Positions 26,034 to 35,381 of a DNA stretch of 64,000 nt are shown here, one piece after another. The notes under the pieces are model-generated. The model saw only the letters and a program-made list of their open reading frames with translations, did no database searches and was not told the DNA's origin. Source of the stretch: an uncultured Paracoccus sp. (GTDB taxonomy: Bacteria; Pseudomonadota; Alphaproteobacteria; Rhodobacterales; Rhodobacteraceae). Numbering within the stretch: position 1 is the first letter of the stretch; every line of letters begins with the position of its first letter. A program made the position numbers and the translations under genes. The stretch lies in assembly GCF_947496875.1 (NCBI RefSeq), contig NZ_CANMEH010000003.1:310001-374000 (forward strand). Direction: 5' to 3'.

Positions 26034-29000
26034 CAGCGCCCGCCGAGAATGGGCAGATCGTGCTGCCGTCCGCCCTTCACATAGCTGACCCGGCCCTTGC
26101 CGATTGCATTGATCGGGCCGCCGTCGATCTTGTCACCCAGCCGCACGGTGACGATCTTGCCGCTGCGCAGCCGGATCAGCGCACGGCTGGCGCGCCCCGC
26201 GCCGATGACGCCGATAACCTGGGTCTTGCCCAGGTCGAGCCCGCCAACCGTGGCGTTCTTGGTCACCATGTTCGACTGCGGCGTACGGGCCGTCGTGGCC
26301 GCCACCTCCGGCTCGGCATCGGCCTCGGGTGGCTTGTAGCTGCCGGTTCTGGCGATGGCCGCGCGTTCCTCGGCGGCAGCCTGGGACCGCGCCCTAGCCT
26401 CGGCGGCGGCCCTGGCCTCGGCGTCGCGGCGCGCATCCGCCGTCGCCTGGGCGCGCGCGCGCTGCTCGGCCTGTGACTGCAACTGCTGGTCGATCCGCTG
26501 CCGGTCCGCCTGAGCCGCCTGGCCCGCGGGGGGACCTGCCACCGGTGCGTTGGCCGGTGGCGCAACATCGGGATCTCGCCGAATCTCCTCCGGACGCCGT
26601 CCCGGGGCAGCGATGGATCGTGCGGCGGCTAGGGCGATGGCCTCGGCCGTGCTGTCCTGCCCGATCCCCGCGTCTCCTGACGGCACCGGCGTGATACGCG
26701 GACGGGCACGCGGGCTCGGCGAGGTCCCAAGACTGGCCAGCGATACCCCGCCCGGACTGACGGCGGTCCCGGAGACCGCCGCCGCAACGGCGCTGTCGAC
26801 GGCGGCACTGTCCGTCACAGCGGCGGCAGTGGCACCAGCGCTGCGGGAGGCTTTCCCTGCACGAGGGCTGCGCACGGGACGGCCGTTCGCGGCCGCGACG
26901 GCACGGACCGACGCCGCCTCGGCCACAGCGGCGTCGATCGCCGACGATGTGGACGCCGGACTTGCGTCGCGCGCCTTGCGGGGCGGAGCGGCCGCCTGGG
27001 TCAGCGCCGACTCGATCGCGGACCGCGTTACGGCATCGCTGCGCGTTGGGCTCGAGCCAGCTGCCTTGGGACGGCGCGTCGGGCGAAGCTCCGCCAGCCG
27101 CGGAGCCGGAGTATAGAAGTCTGCAACGGCCCGCGGCCAGACAGCGGGTGCCAGCCGGGACATCGACGCGACTTGGATCACCTGCACCCGTGGAACGATC
27201 AGCGCCGCGCTCTCTGGTCTGCGCGGCGGTCGGGTGCCGGACGGGATCGGGGCCGGTTCCGGCGCGGCCTGCGGCGACCCGCCACTCGGGGACGCGGGAC
27301 TTGTCGCGGGCGGAGGTGTCGCCCCCGAAGTCGTGCCGATCCTCGGACGCGGGGCGGGCTGCGCCGCCCCGCTGCCGGACGCCGGCACCTCAGGCCGCGC
27401 AGACGTCGTCTCGACAGACGCGGCGGGTTCGGGCCGTGCCGGCTTGGCAGCCGGGCGGGGGGCCTCGCGCGGCGCCGTGCCGCTGGTCGCCGCCGATGCG
27501 GTGGGCGGCGGGTCGGCCGAGGTCGCCGGCGGACGTGCAGGTGCCGGGCGCGACGGCAATGCTGCGGGCGGGCTAGCCGGCGTCGCGTCGACAGGTGCGG
27601 ATGCTGACCCTGAAGCGGCCGTTCCCGGTTCGCCCCCTTCGACTGCGCTACTTGTAGCCGTCACGGGAGCCGTGCCGGCGCTTGCCGGCGCGTCGGCCGC
27701 CGCAGCATTGGCCTCGGCCAACGCCGCGTCGATATCGGCCGGATTGACTTGGGGAACCGGATCGGGACGAGCGGCCGGCTCGGTCTGGTCAACGATCGCG
27801 GCCTCGTTCCCCGCGGCTGGCACCATCGTGTCATCCTGAGCTGCGGGCCCGGTGCCGTCGGTCGCTCGTGCCGCGTCCTGTGGGTCAGTGATCGGGGAAG
27901 CGGTTGCTGGCGCTGCATCGGCTGGCTGATCCGCAGCGGATTCGCCAAGCGGCGGCTCAGCCTGGATGGGCTGGTCGGGGGTCAGTTGAGCGACCGCGGC
28001 TTCGCTCTGGCTTATCGCTGGCGCGTCCTCGCTGGTCGATGCCGGCTCTGCCGCAGTCAACGCCGACCCCGCTGCGGACGCGTCTGGCGATGCGGCACCG
28101 GTTGCTATCGACCCGGCTGCGCTCGTCTCACGCGATAGCGCCTCGGGCGGTGCGGGCTGGACCGGGACCGTACGGATCGTGGTGACCGGCTCGACCGCGG
28201 ACGATCCAGTGGCAGGTGTCGTTGCCGCATCAGGCGCGGCGGCCGATGGCAACTCGGCCACGTTCGGCGGCGCAGGCTCGTCCTGACCAGTCGCGCCGGC
28301 GGGCGCCTCCGTCTCTGCCGGCGGGACCTCCGCGGCCGATTCCAAGGGCACGGACGTGACGGTGGCAGCCTCGTCGGCGTCGAGCACCGCCTGACTGACC
28401 GGAGCGGCCAGAGGCTCGGGGTCCGAGCTGCCGAACCCCCAGATCAGGGCCAGCCCCACGATCAGCGCACCGAGCATAAGCAGCAGGGTACCGGTCCCGC
28501 CCCGCTGTCCGGGCTTCCGAGCAAATTCAGTCCCCGGGGGTGCGCGGTGGATGTGCGGCGCAATTCCCTGGCCGTGCACTGGCACCGCCGCATCCAGTCG
28601 GGACGGCGACGTGGCTCCGCGCGCCAAGGTCGGGGCGGAGGTCGCAACGGCGCCGCCGGCAGCCTGCCGTGCAGGCCCGGTCCCGCGCGCACCAACAGGG
28701 TGGACGGGTTTACCCACGGATTGAAGCGGCTTGGCCGAACCGACGGTGGCGGAGGCGCTGCCCGCCGCGGCGATAGCGGCCGCGGCACGGGCGGGAGTAA
28801 CCGGCGCACCCTTCTTTGCCGCCTTGTCGCCGGCAACTGCCCCGGGGGACGTGACCTCTCGTGCGGGTCGCGCCGGCCCTGCCTTGGCGACTGCCGGGGC
28901 GCCCGCTGTCGCGGTTGGTGGCGGGGCATCTTCGGCCGGCGGATCCACCGATGCGACCCCCGGCTGCGCCGCGTCTGCAGTCACGCCATCCTTTGTGGAC

Positions 29001-29950
29001 GCATTCGCGGCCCCGGCATCCGGCGGAGTCGATGATTTCTCATCTACGCCGCCATCAGCGAAGGGGCGGCCGGGGTGCTCGCCGCTTTCCGTCTCGGCCT
29101 GCACCGGGCCTGCAGCGGTGCCCGGTTCGTTCACGCCAGCGGCAACGCGCGGTGGTTTCCCCTGCACGCCCTCGGCAGATACGGTGGGCGCCGCGGCGGT
29201 TCGGTCCCTGTTCCCGCTGGCGGGGTCCGGTCTGGCAGCAGCTTTGGTGTCAGCGTCGTCCTTCCGGGCCCTCGCCCCGGCATCCGCATCGTCTTCCACG
29301 TCTGGCGGCAGCACGTCGTCCATGTCCGGCTCTCCTTTCCTGGTCGCGGCAGCGACCTGCGTGGGCGCGGTCGCGTTCCCGGTGGGGACCACCGCGTCCG
29401 GCTGTGACGCCGCGGGGGACGGGGCCGAGTTGGCCGCCGGTTGGACAGGCGTGCCAGGCATGATGAAACGAGGCGCCCCTGGATAGGTGCCGTCCGGCGG
29501 GTCGGCGACGAAACCGCCGGGCGCGAAACCATGACGGCGGGCGAAATCCTCGGCCTCGCGCAGGGTCTGACGTGCCACGGCGGCGACCCGCACCCCGTCC
29601 TCCCCGTCGGACCGCCAGTCCCAGGCAAGCTCATGGACCGGATAGGGCGTCAGCCCGTCCAGCGCGCGACCGACCTCGTCCTCGTCACGCGGCGGCTCAT
29701 CCACGTTCACCGAGGTGTACAATATCTGGTCGTCGGGGATCACCAACTGGACGGGCGCGGGCGAACCATCCGGCTGGCGCACTGCGGCCCGCAGACGGGC
29801 AATCTGGTCACGGAAATCCGTCGCATCGAACAACGCCCGGTCCTGCTCTCGCCAATGCGCCGAGCTTTCGGACGGGGCCGTCCGTTCCAGCAGATGCACG
29901 GCATCGTTGCTGAACGACAGGGCGAAATCGGGCGCTGCTTGGGTGCTCAT
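26033..29950 (-). CDS. Giant Ala/Pro-rich bitopic protein with PilM/GspL-like and PilP/GspC-like ends
   Basis: A 1305-residue protein with no clear full-length match that I know. Residues ~1-170 look like the actin-like half of PilM/GspL pilus scaffolds (LVIPDDQILYTSVNVDEPP, DGLTPYPVHELAWDW, RQTLREAEDFARRHGFAPGG). A disordered Ala/Pro/Asp stretch follows to ~483, then one membrane helix (LLLMLGALIVGLALIWGF, ~486-505). A further ~640 residues of Ala/Pro/Thr/Ser linker lead to a charged helix rich in Ala/Arg/Gln/Glu (~1150-1200). The last ~70 residues form a compact domain like PilP/GspC 'HR' modules (GVIGAGRASRALIRLRSGKI, then RLGDKIDGGPINAIG). The topology is cytoplasmic-helix-periplasmic. 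No other pilus or secretion gene is in the window. It overlaps the Kef gene by one base. Confidence 0.6.
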   Translation of the reverse strand: MSTQAAPDFALSFSNDAVHLLERTAPSESSAHWREQDRALFDATDFRDQIARLRAAVRQPDGSPAPVQLVIPDDQILYTSVNVDEPPRDEDEVGRALDGLTPYPVHELAWDWRSDGEDGVRVAAVARQTLREAEDFARRHGFAPGGFVADPPDGTYPGAPRFIMPGTPVQPAANSAPSPAASQPDAVVPTGNATAPTQVAAATRKGEPDMDDVLPPDVEDDADAGARARKDDADTKAAARPDPASGNRDRTAAAPTVSAEGVQGKPPRVAAGVNEPGTAAGPVQAETESGEHPGRPFADGGVDEKSSTPPDAGAANASTKDGVTADAAQPGVASVDPPAEDAPPPTATAGAPAVAKAGPARPAREVTSPGAVAGDKAAKKGAPVTPARAAAAIAAAGSASATVGSAKPLQSVGKPVHPVGARGTGPARQAAGGAVATSAPTLARGATSPSRLDAAVPVHGQGIAPHIHRAPPGTEFARKPGQRGGTGTLLLMLGALIVGLALIWGFGSSDPEPLAAPVSQAVLDADEAATVTSVPLESAAEVPPAETEAPAGATGQDEPAPPNVAELPSAAAPDAATTPATGSSAVEPVTTIRTVPVQPAPPEALSRETSAAGSIATGAASPDASAAGSALTAAEPASTSEDAPAISQSEAAVAQLTPDQPIQAEPPLGESAADQPADAAPATASPITDPQDAARATDGTGPAAQDDTMVPAAGNEAAIVDQTEPAARPDPVPQVNPADIDAALAEANAAAADAPASAGTAPVTATSSAVEGGEPGTAASGSASAPVDATPASPPAALPSRPAPARPPATSADPPPTASAATSGTAPREAPRPAAKPARPEPAASVETTSARPEVPASGSGAAQPAPRPRIGTTSGATPPPATSPASPSGGSPQAAPEPAPIPSGTRPPRRPESAALIVPRVQVIQVASMSRLAPAVWPRAVADFYTPAPRLAELRPTRRPKAAGSSPTRSDAVTRSAIESALTQAAAPPRKARDASPASTSSAIDAAVAEAASVRAVAAANGRPVRSPRAGKASRSAGATAAAVTDSAAVDSAVAAAVSGTAVSPGGVSLASLGTSPSPRARPRITPVPSGDAGIGQDSTAEAIALAAARSIAAPGRRPEEIRRDPDVAPPANAPVAGPPAGQAAQADRQRIDQQLQSQAEQRARAQATADARRDAEARAAAEARARSQAAAEERAAIARTGSYKPPEADAEPEVAATTARTPQSNMVTKNATVGGLDLGKTQVIGVIGAGRASRALIRLRSGKIVTVRLGDKIDGGPINAIGKGRVSYVKGGRQHDLPILGGR

Positions 29951-30139
29951 GACCGGTGCTTTTCGTTGATGGCCGCCCGTCGTTCATGCGCGGTGCGATC
30001 CGTTTGCTGCTCGTTCTCACACCTACCCCACAACAGCTGCTGTGAAAAGCAAAACACTACATCGTGAGTGGACCTTGCCAGACGGTCGACGTTCGATTCC
30101 AGCGCGTCTTTCCATCCCTTCCACGGGCCAGAGGTCATC

Positions 30140-31054
30140 ATGTCGTTTCCCGTTTCCCGCCCCGCCACCCGCATGATGCCGCTGCTGGCCATGGCGGCGA
30201 TGCTTCCCGCAACCGCCTGGGCAATGCCGGGCTGCCGGGACATGGCCGGAGTCTCTGGCAGTCCGGACCTGCCCACCCTGACGGCGACCGGCGAAGGGCA
30301 GGCCCGGGTGCAGCCCGACATCGCGACGATCATGGTTGGGGTAACAGTGCAGGCCCCCACGGCCGGGCAGGCCATGGCGGACAATGCCGCCCGGCAACGG
30401 GCGGTGATCGACCTGCTCAGGGCCGAAGGCGTGGACGGCCGCGATATCCAGACGTCCGGCCTGAACCTGTCGCCGGTGCAGGATTATTCCGACCAAGGGC
30501 GCCCGCCGGTGATCACCGGCTATCAGGCCCAGAACATGGTATCGGTCACGATCCGGGACCTGGGTCGGCTGGGCCGTACCCTGGACATGCTGGTGGGCGC
30601 GGGTGCGAACGAGGTGCAGGGTATCAGCTTTGCGCGCGACGACCTGCAGCCGACCGAGGACGAGGCGCGGCGCAGGGCCGTCGAGAGTGCACGGCACCGC
30701 GCCGCGGTTCTGGCCGAGGCTGCGGGTCTGCAGCTGGGCGCTCTGGTCTCGATGTCGGACACGCTGGTCGGCGCGCCGCCGGGTCCGGTGATGATGATGG
30801 CGCGCGCCGAACGCGACATGGCCTCGACGCCGATCGAGGCGGGCGAGCTGAACGTGACCGCGCAGGTCACCGCGACCTACGTGCTGACCGGCGCCAACGG
30901 GGCCGGACCGGGGTACGGGAGCACCGGCCCCTGCGGCGACGGCGCCGGACCGGCTCACATGCTCGGACCACATGAGTGGCATGGCATGCTGCATGGTGAG
31001 ATGAGCGACCCGTCCTGGCCCACGCAGGATTACCATTGGGGTCACGGCGGGTAA
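30140..31054 (+). CDS. SIMPL-domain (DUF541) periplasmic protein with His-rich tail
   Basis: A 304-residue exported protein. The signal peptide (residues ~1-28, with MMPLLAMAAMLPATAWA) is followed by the SIMPL/DUF541 domain: LTATGEGQARVQPDIATIMV, the DIQTSGLNLSPVQDYSDQG segment, and the 'ITGYQAQNMVSVTIRDL' strand, ending near 'NVTAQVTATYVL'. The last ~45 residues are Gly/His/Met/Trp-rich (HMLGPHEWHGMLHGEM, HWGHGG), an unusual addition. E. coli YggE is a family member that lowers oxidative stress; the biochemical function is unknown. AGAGG lies five bases before the ATG at 30140. It is divergent from the large Ala/Pro protein. Confidence 0.85.
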   Translation: MSFPVSRPATRMMPLLAMAAMLPATAWAMPGCRDMAGVSGSPDLPTLTATGEGQARVQPDIATIMVGVTVQAPTAGQAMADNAARQRAVIDLLRAEGVDGRDIQTSGLNLSPVQDYSDQGRPPVITGYQAQNMVSVTIRDLGRLGRTLDMLVGAGANEVQGISFARDDLQPTEDEARRRAVESARHRAAVLAEAAGLQLGALVSMSDTLVGAPPGPVMMMARAERDMASTPIEAGELNVTAQVTATYVLTGANGAGPGYGSTGPCGDGAGPAHMLGPHEWHGMLHGEMSDPSWPTQDYHWGHGG

Positions 31055-31318
31055 GCGATCCCTCTTCGGCGGCGGTTTGAGCGCGCCCGTTGCAGCGCCA
31101 GACGGACCTGAGGCTGAACCGGAACGTGCGAGCGCGCGCCTCCTGCCAGCCGGCGCACCGCGCAGCAACGGTGTCGCGTATTGGTGACGCCGTCGTTTTC
31201 CCGATTGTTCGGCCAGGTTGCGCCTTGAGAGATGGCAGCGGCCGTGTCAGGGACGCCATGACGGGAGTTGGGCTAGCGCCGTGCACCTACGGACAGCGCC
31301 GGAACCGGGGGGATCGGC

Positions 31319-31936
31319 ATGGCGGCGACACTTCTGGGCCTCGGGCTCGACCTCCTCGGAACCTTTGTCTTCGGCATCAGCGGCGCGATGTTGGCGGTGC
31401 GGCGCGGGCTGGACATCTTTGGCATCACGGTCCTGGCGCTGGCCGCCGCGCTGGCCGGCGGGATGCTGCGGGATGTCGCGCTGGGGGTGACGCCGCCCGC
31501 GGCGCTGCAGGACAGCCGCTATCTGCTGGCCGCCATCGCCTCGGCCCTGTGCGTCTTTGTCGGCCACCGTCTGATCGAGCGGATCAGCAAGCCGGTCATG
31601 CTGCTGGATGCACTCGGCCTTGGGCTTTTCGCGGTCAGCGGTTGCCGAAAGGCGCTGCTGTACGGCGTGGACCCGCTGCCGGCGATCCTGCTGGGGGTAG
31701 TCACGGCGGTCGGGGGTGGCGCATTGCGCGACATGCTGGTGGCCGAGGTGCCCCGGGTCCTGCGCGAGGATGTATATGCGCTCGCGGCCTTGGTCGGCGC
31801 GATGATGGTGGTTGCCGGACAAGCGCTGGCCCTGCCCGGCGGGGTGACGGTCGTCGTCGGTGTCGCCGCGGCTTTTCTGGTGCGCGTGGTCAGCGTGTGG
31901 CGCGGATGGCAGGCGCCGAAGGCGCCGGGATCCTGA
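31319..31936 (+). CDS. TRIC/UPF0126-family cation channel-like membrane protein
   Basis: A 205-residue inner-membrane protein made of two repeats of a three-helix unit (UPF0126), each with a Gly-rich GGG-x-L/MRD motif: ALAGGMLRDVALGVTPPAAL and 'AVGGGALRDMLVAEVP'. A seventh hydrophobic segment follows. Eukaryotic and bacterial TRIC proteins of this fold are K+-permeable trimeric channels; the bacterial role is unclear. GGGGGA precedes the ATG. About 260 bases upstream hold no gene I can support. It is convergent with metY, with a hairpin between. Confidence 0.87.
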   Translation: MAATLLGLGLDLLGTFVFGISGAMLAVRRGLDIFGITVLALAAALAGGMLRDVALGVTPPAALQDSRYLLAAIASALCVFVGHRLIERISKPVMLLDALGLGLFAVSGCRKALLYGVDPLPAILLGVVTAVGGGALRDMLVAEVPRVLREDVYALAALVGAMMVVAGQALALPGGVTVVVGVAAAFLVRVVSVWRGWQAPKAPGS

Positions 31937-31942
31937 AAGGCT

Positions 31943-31971
31943 GCCGTGTTCCGGTCATCCCGGAACACGGC
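31943..31971. terminator. Perfect hairpin between convergent genes
   Basis: A 12-base-pair perfect stem (GCCGTGTTCCGG / CCGGAACACGGC) with a five-base loop sits seven bases after the TRIC-like gene and 17 bases beyond the metY stop. There is no long T-tract on either side, so efficiency as an intrinsic terminator is uncertain. Confidence 0.6.
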
Positions 31972-31987
31972 CTGCGACCCCCGCGGC

Positions 31988-33295
31988 CTATCCGGCCGCG
32001 GCCAGGGCCTGATCCAGATCGGCGATGATATCCGCGCAATCCTCAATCCCGATCGACAGCCGCACCAGATCCGGTCCGGCGCCAGCCGCGACCTGTTGTG
32101 CCTCGGTCAGCTGCCGGTGCGTCGTCGAGGCCGAATGGATCGCCAGCGACCGCGCGTCGCCGAGGTTGGCGACATGGCTGAACAGCTTCAGCGCGTCGAT
32201 GAACCGGACGCAGGCATCATATCCGCCCTTCAACTGCACGGTAAACAGCGCCCCGGCGCCCTTGGGATACAGCCGCTGTACGCGGTCGTGCCATGGGTTG
32301 TCGGGCAGCCCGGCATAGCTGACCGCCGCCACCCGGTCGTGCCCGGACAGGAAGGTGGCGGTCCTTGTGGCGTTCTCGACATGGCGCGGCATCCGCAGTC
32401 CCAGCGTCTCGATCCCCATCAGCGTGTAATGGGCCGCCTGCGGGTTCAGCGTCATGCCGAGGTCGCGAAGACCAATGGCGATGGAGTGGAAGGTGAAGGC
32501 GGCAGCCCCGAACGTCTCGTGGAACTTCAGGCCGTGATAGGCAGGCTCGGGCGCGGACAGGGACGGGAACCGGTCGCTTGCCGACCAGTCGAAGCTGCCG
32601 CTGTCCACCACCACGCCACCCATCACCGTGCCGTTGCCGGTCAGGTACTTGGTCAGGCTGTGGACGACCAGCGTCGCGCCCATCTCGATCGGCCGGCACA
32701 GATAGGGCGTGGCCAGGGTGTTGTCGACGATCAGCGGGATGCCGGCGGCATCGGCGATCCGCGCGATGGCCGGGATGTCGGTGACATAGCCACCGGGGTT
32801 GGCGATCGATTCACAGAAGATCGCACGCGTGTTCTCGTCGATGGCGGCGCGGATCGCATCCTCATCGTCCAGATCGACGAAGCGCGCCGACCAGCCGAAG
32901 CGCTTGATCGATTGTCCGAACTGCGTCACCGTTCCGCCGTAGAGCCGGGTCGAGGCGACAATGTTCAGCCCCGGCCCCATCAGCGGAAACAGCGCCATGA
33001 TCTGGGCGGCGTGCCCCGACGAACAGCAGACCGCGCCGGCGCCGCCTTCCAGCGCCGCGATGCGGTCCTGCAGCGCACCGACGGTCGGATTGGTCAGGCG
33101 GGAATAGATGTAGCCCACCTCTTCGAGGTTGAAGAGCCGCGCGGCGTGGTCGGCATCGCGGAACTGATAGGCGGTGGTTTGGTAGATCGGCACCTGGCGG
33201 GCGCCGGTCGCCGGATCGGGGGCGCTGCCGGCGTGAATGGCCAGCGTGTCGAAACCCTGTGGCGGCGTTTGCCCCGGTTCGGTCGGATCGGTCAT
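31988..33295 (-). CDS. metY: O-acetylhomoserine sulfhydrylase-type PLP enzyme
   Basis: A 435-residue Cys/Met-metabolism PLP enzyme, about the length of MetY. It uses O-acetyl- (or O-succinyl-) homoserine and sulfide to make homocysteine. The PLP lysine is in VHSLTKYLTGNGTVMGGVVV at about 210; the opening FDTLAIHAG and 'YIYSRLTNPTVGALQDRIAA' are typical, as is the SSGHAAQIMAL cofactor loop. Three in-frame ATGs lie within 12 bases (33307, 33301, 33295); 33295 is chosen because GGGGA then sits at usable spacing. No clear SAM riboswitch was found upstream. It is divergent from pepF. Confidence 0.92.
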   Translation of the reverse strand: MTDPTEPGQTPPQGFDTLAIHAGSAPDPATGARQVPIYQTTAYQFRDADHAARLFNLEEVGYIYSRLTNPTVGALQDRIAALEGGAGAVCCSSGHAAQIMALFPLMGPGLNIVASTRLYGGTVTQFGQSIKRFGWSARFVDLDDEDAIRAAIDENTRAIFCESIANPGGYVTDIPAIARIADAAGIPLIVDNTLATPYLCRPIEMGATLVVHSLTKYLTGNGTVMGGVVVDSGSFDWSASDRFPSLSAPEPAYHGLKFHETFGAAAFTFHSIAIGLRDLGMTLNPQAAHYTLMGIETLGLRMPRHVENATRTATFLSGHDRVAAVSYAGLPDNPWHDRVQRLYPKGAGALFTVQLKGGYDACVRFIDALKLFSHVANLGDARSLAIHSASTTHRQLTEAQQVAAGAGPDLVRLSIGIEDCADIIADLDQALAAAG

Positions 33296-33559
33296 GGTCA
33301 TCCCCATTTTTGTCGCGACCCCGTGACTCGGGCCGCCATGCATCGTCGCGCAGACGCTAAGCGCCGCCGGAACCCGGCGCAATCAGGCGGGGCGACCGGT
33401 CTGCGCAGGGGCGATCCGCGGAAACGATCGTCCGGGCGACGCGCCGCGACTGGAACACGGTCCCGCGCACGACGCTTGCGACCGCGCGTGCGCGGGCAGC
33501 TTGAACCGGACCGCGCAAAGGGACAGATGGAGCCAGACACCCAGACGAAAGGAAGCCCG

Positions 33560-35380
33560 ATGAACCACCAGCCCCTTCGCGATGCCGAACGTCCGGGCGG
33601 CACGACAGCATCATTGGGTCAGCTGCCGGACTGGGACCTGAGCGACCTTTACGCGGCCCCGGACGCGCCCGAACTGGCCCGGGATCTGGCCGAGTTGGAA
33701 ACCGGCTGTGCCGGCTTTGCGGCCGACTATCAAGGGCGGCTGGCCAGCCTCACGCCGGCCGAAATGCTGGAGTGCATCGAACGCTACCAGCGCCTCGACA
33801 TTCTGGGCGGGCGGATCATGTCCTATGTCGGGCTGCGCTATTACCAGAACACCATCGACGCGGCCCGCGCCAAGCAGATGAGCGACCTGCAGGCGCAGAT
33901 CACGGACATGACCGCGCCGCTGGTGTTCTTCGGCCTGGAATTCAACCGCATCCCCGAGGACGTCTATCAGCAGATGTTCTCGGCCCCGTGCGGTCCGTCG
34001 CGCTACCGACCGGTGTTCGACCGGATGCGCGCAATGCGCCCCTATCAGCTGTCCGACGAACTGGAACGCTTCCTGCACGACAACAGCGTCGTCGGCGCCG
34101 CCGCGTGGAACCGGCTGTTCGACGAGACGATGGCGGCGCTGACCTTTGACGTGGATGGCGAGACGCTGGGACTCGAGGCCACGCTGAACTTGCTGACCGA
34201 CCATGACCGCCCTCGCCGCGAGGCAGGTGCGCGGGTCCTGGCGCAGGTGTTCGGCGAGAACGTCAAGCTGTTCGCCCGCATCCACAACACGCTCGCCAAG
34301 GAAAAGGCCGTCGAGGACAAGTGGCGCAAGTTGCCGACGCCGCAATTCGGCCGGCATCTGGCGAACCATGTCGAGCCCGAGGTTGTCGAGGCGCTGCGCA
34401 ACGCCGTCGTCGCTGCCTATCCCCGCCTGTCGCACCGCTACTACCGGCTGAAGGCGCGGTGGCTGGGGCTGGACCGGCTGCAGGTCTGGGATCGCAACGC
34501 GCCCCTGCCCACGGAAACGCCGCGCACGATCGGCTGGGACGAAGCTCGCAGCACGGTCCTGGACGCCTATGCCGGGTTCGATCCGCAGCTGGCTGATCTG
34601 GCGCGACCGTTCTTCGACAAGGGGTGGATCGACGCGGGCGTGAAACCGGGCAAGGCGCCGGGGGCGTTCGCACACCCGACCGTCACCACCGTGCACCCCT
34701 ATGTGATGCTCAACTATCTGGGCAAGCCGCGCGACGTGATGACGCTGGCGCATGAGCTCGGCCACGGCGTTCACCAGCGCCTGGCCGCCGCGCAGGGCGA
34801 GCTGCTGTCCTCGACCCCCCTGACCCTGGCCGAGACCGCCAGCGTCTTTGGCGAGATGCTGACCTTCCGCGCCTTGCTGGACCGGACGACCGACCCGGGC
34901 CAGCGCAAGGCCCTGCTGGCCGGCAAGGTCGAGGACATGATCAACACCGTCGTGCGGCAGATCGCCTTCTATGATTTCGAATGCCGGTTGCACGCGGCGC
35001 GGGCCGAGGGCGAGCTGACGCCCGATGACATCAACGCGCTGTGGATGGCGGTTCAGCATGAATCGCTGGGCGACGCGTTCGAGTTCATGCCCGGCTACGA
35101 GACGTTCTGGACCTATGTGCCCCATTTCGTGCACTCGCCCTTCTACGTCTATGCCTATGCGTTCGGCGACGGGTTGGTGAATGCGCTCTATGCCGCCTAC
35201 GAGGACCAGCCCGAGGGCTTCCAGGCCAAGTATTTCGACATGCTGCGGGCGGGCGGGTCCAAGCATCATTCCGAGTTGCTGGCGCCATTCGGCCTGAACG
35301 CGGCCGATCCGTCGTTCTGGGACAAGGGCCTGTCGATGATCGAAGCCCTGATCGACGAGTTGGAGCAGATGGAGGGCTGA
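33560..35380 (+). CDS. pepF: Oligoendopeptidase F
   Basis: A 606-residue cytoplasmic M3-family zinc peptidase that cleaves oligopeptides. The zinc motif LAHELGHGVHQRLA (HExxH) is at about residues 395-408, with the third ligand in the TLAETASVFGEML segment. The long helical N-terminal domain (ELARDLAELETGCAGFAADY) is typical of PepF/PepB. The ATG at 33560 has a GGAAG site; the ~1.6 kb of open frame before it is antisense to metY and is not coding. One base separates it from the M19 dipeptidase gene, so the pair is an operon likely to degrade peptides in sequence. Confidence 0.95.
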   Translation: MNHQPLRDAERPGGTTASLGQLPDWDLSDLYAAPDAPELARDLAELETGCAGFAADYQGRLASLTPAEMLECIERYQRLDILGGRIMSYVGLRYYQNTIDAARAKQMSDLQAQITDMTAPLVFFGLEFNRIPEDVYQQMFSAPCGPSRYRPVFDRMRAMRPYQLSDELERFLHDNSVVGAAAWNRLFDETMAALTFDVDGETLGLEATLNLLTDHDRPRREAGARVLAQVFGENVKLFARIHNTLAKEKAVEDKWRKLPTPQFGRHLANHVEPEVVEALRNAVVAAYPRLSHRYYRLKARWLGLDRLQVWDRNAPLPTETPRTIGWDEARSTVLDAYAGFDPQLADLARPFFDKGWIDAGVKPGKAPGAFAHPTVTTVHPYVMLNYLGKPRDVMTLAHELGHGVHQRLAAAQGELLSSTPLTLAETASVFGEMLTFRALLDRTTDPGQRKALLAGKVEDMINTVVRQIAFYDFECRLHAARAEGELTPDDINALWMAVQHESLGDAFEFMPGYETFWTYVPHFVHSPFYVYAYAFGDGLVNALYAAYEDQPEGFQAKYFDMLRAGGSKHHSELLAPFGLNAADPSFWDKGLSMIEALIDELEQMEG

Positions 35381-35381
35381 A

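Noticed and set aside
33296..33480. A SAM or SAH riboswitch in front of metY.
   Set aside because: A GC hairpin is present, but I could not find the conserved pseudoknot sequences of SAM-II or SAM/SAH riboswitches.
31946..33559. A 538-codon open stretch upstream of and in frame with pepF.
   Set aside because: It is antisense to metY, and the normal PepF start with ribosome site is at 33560.
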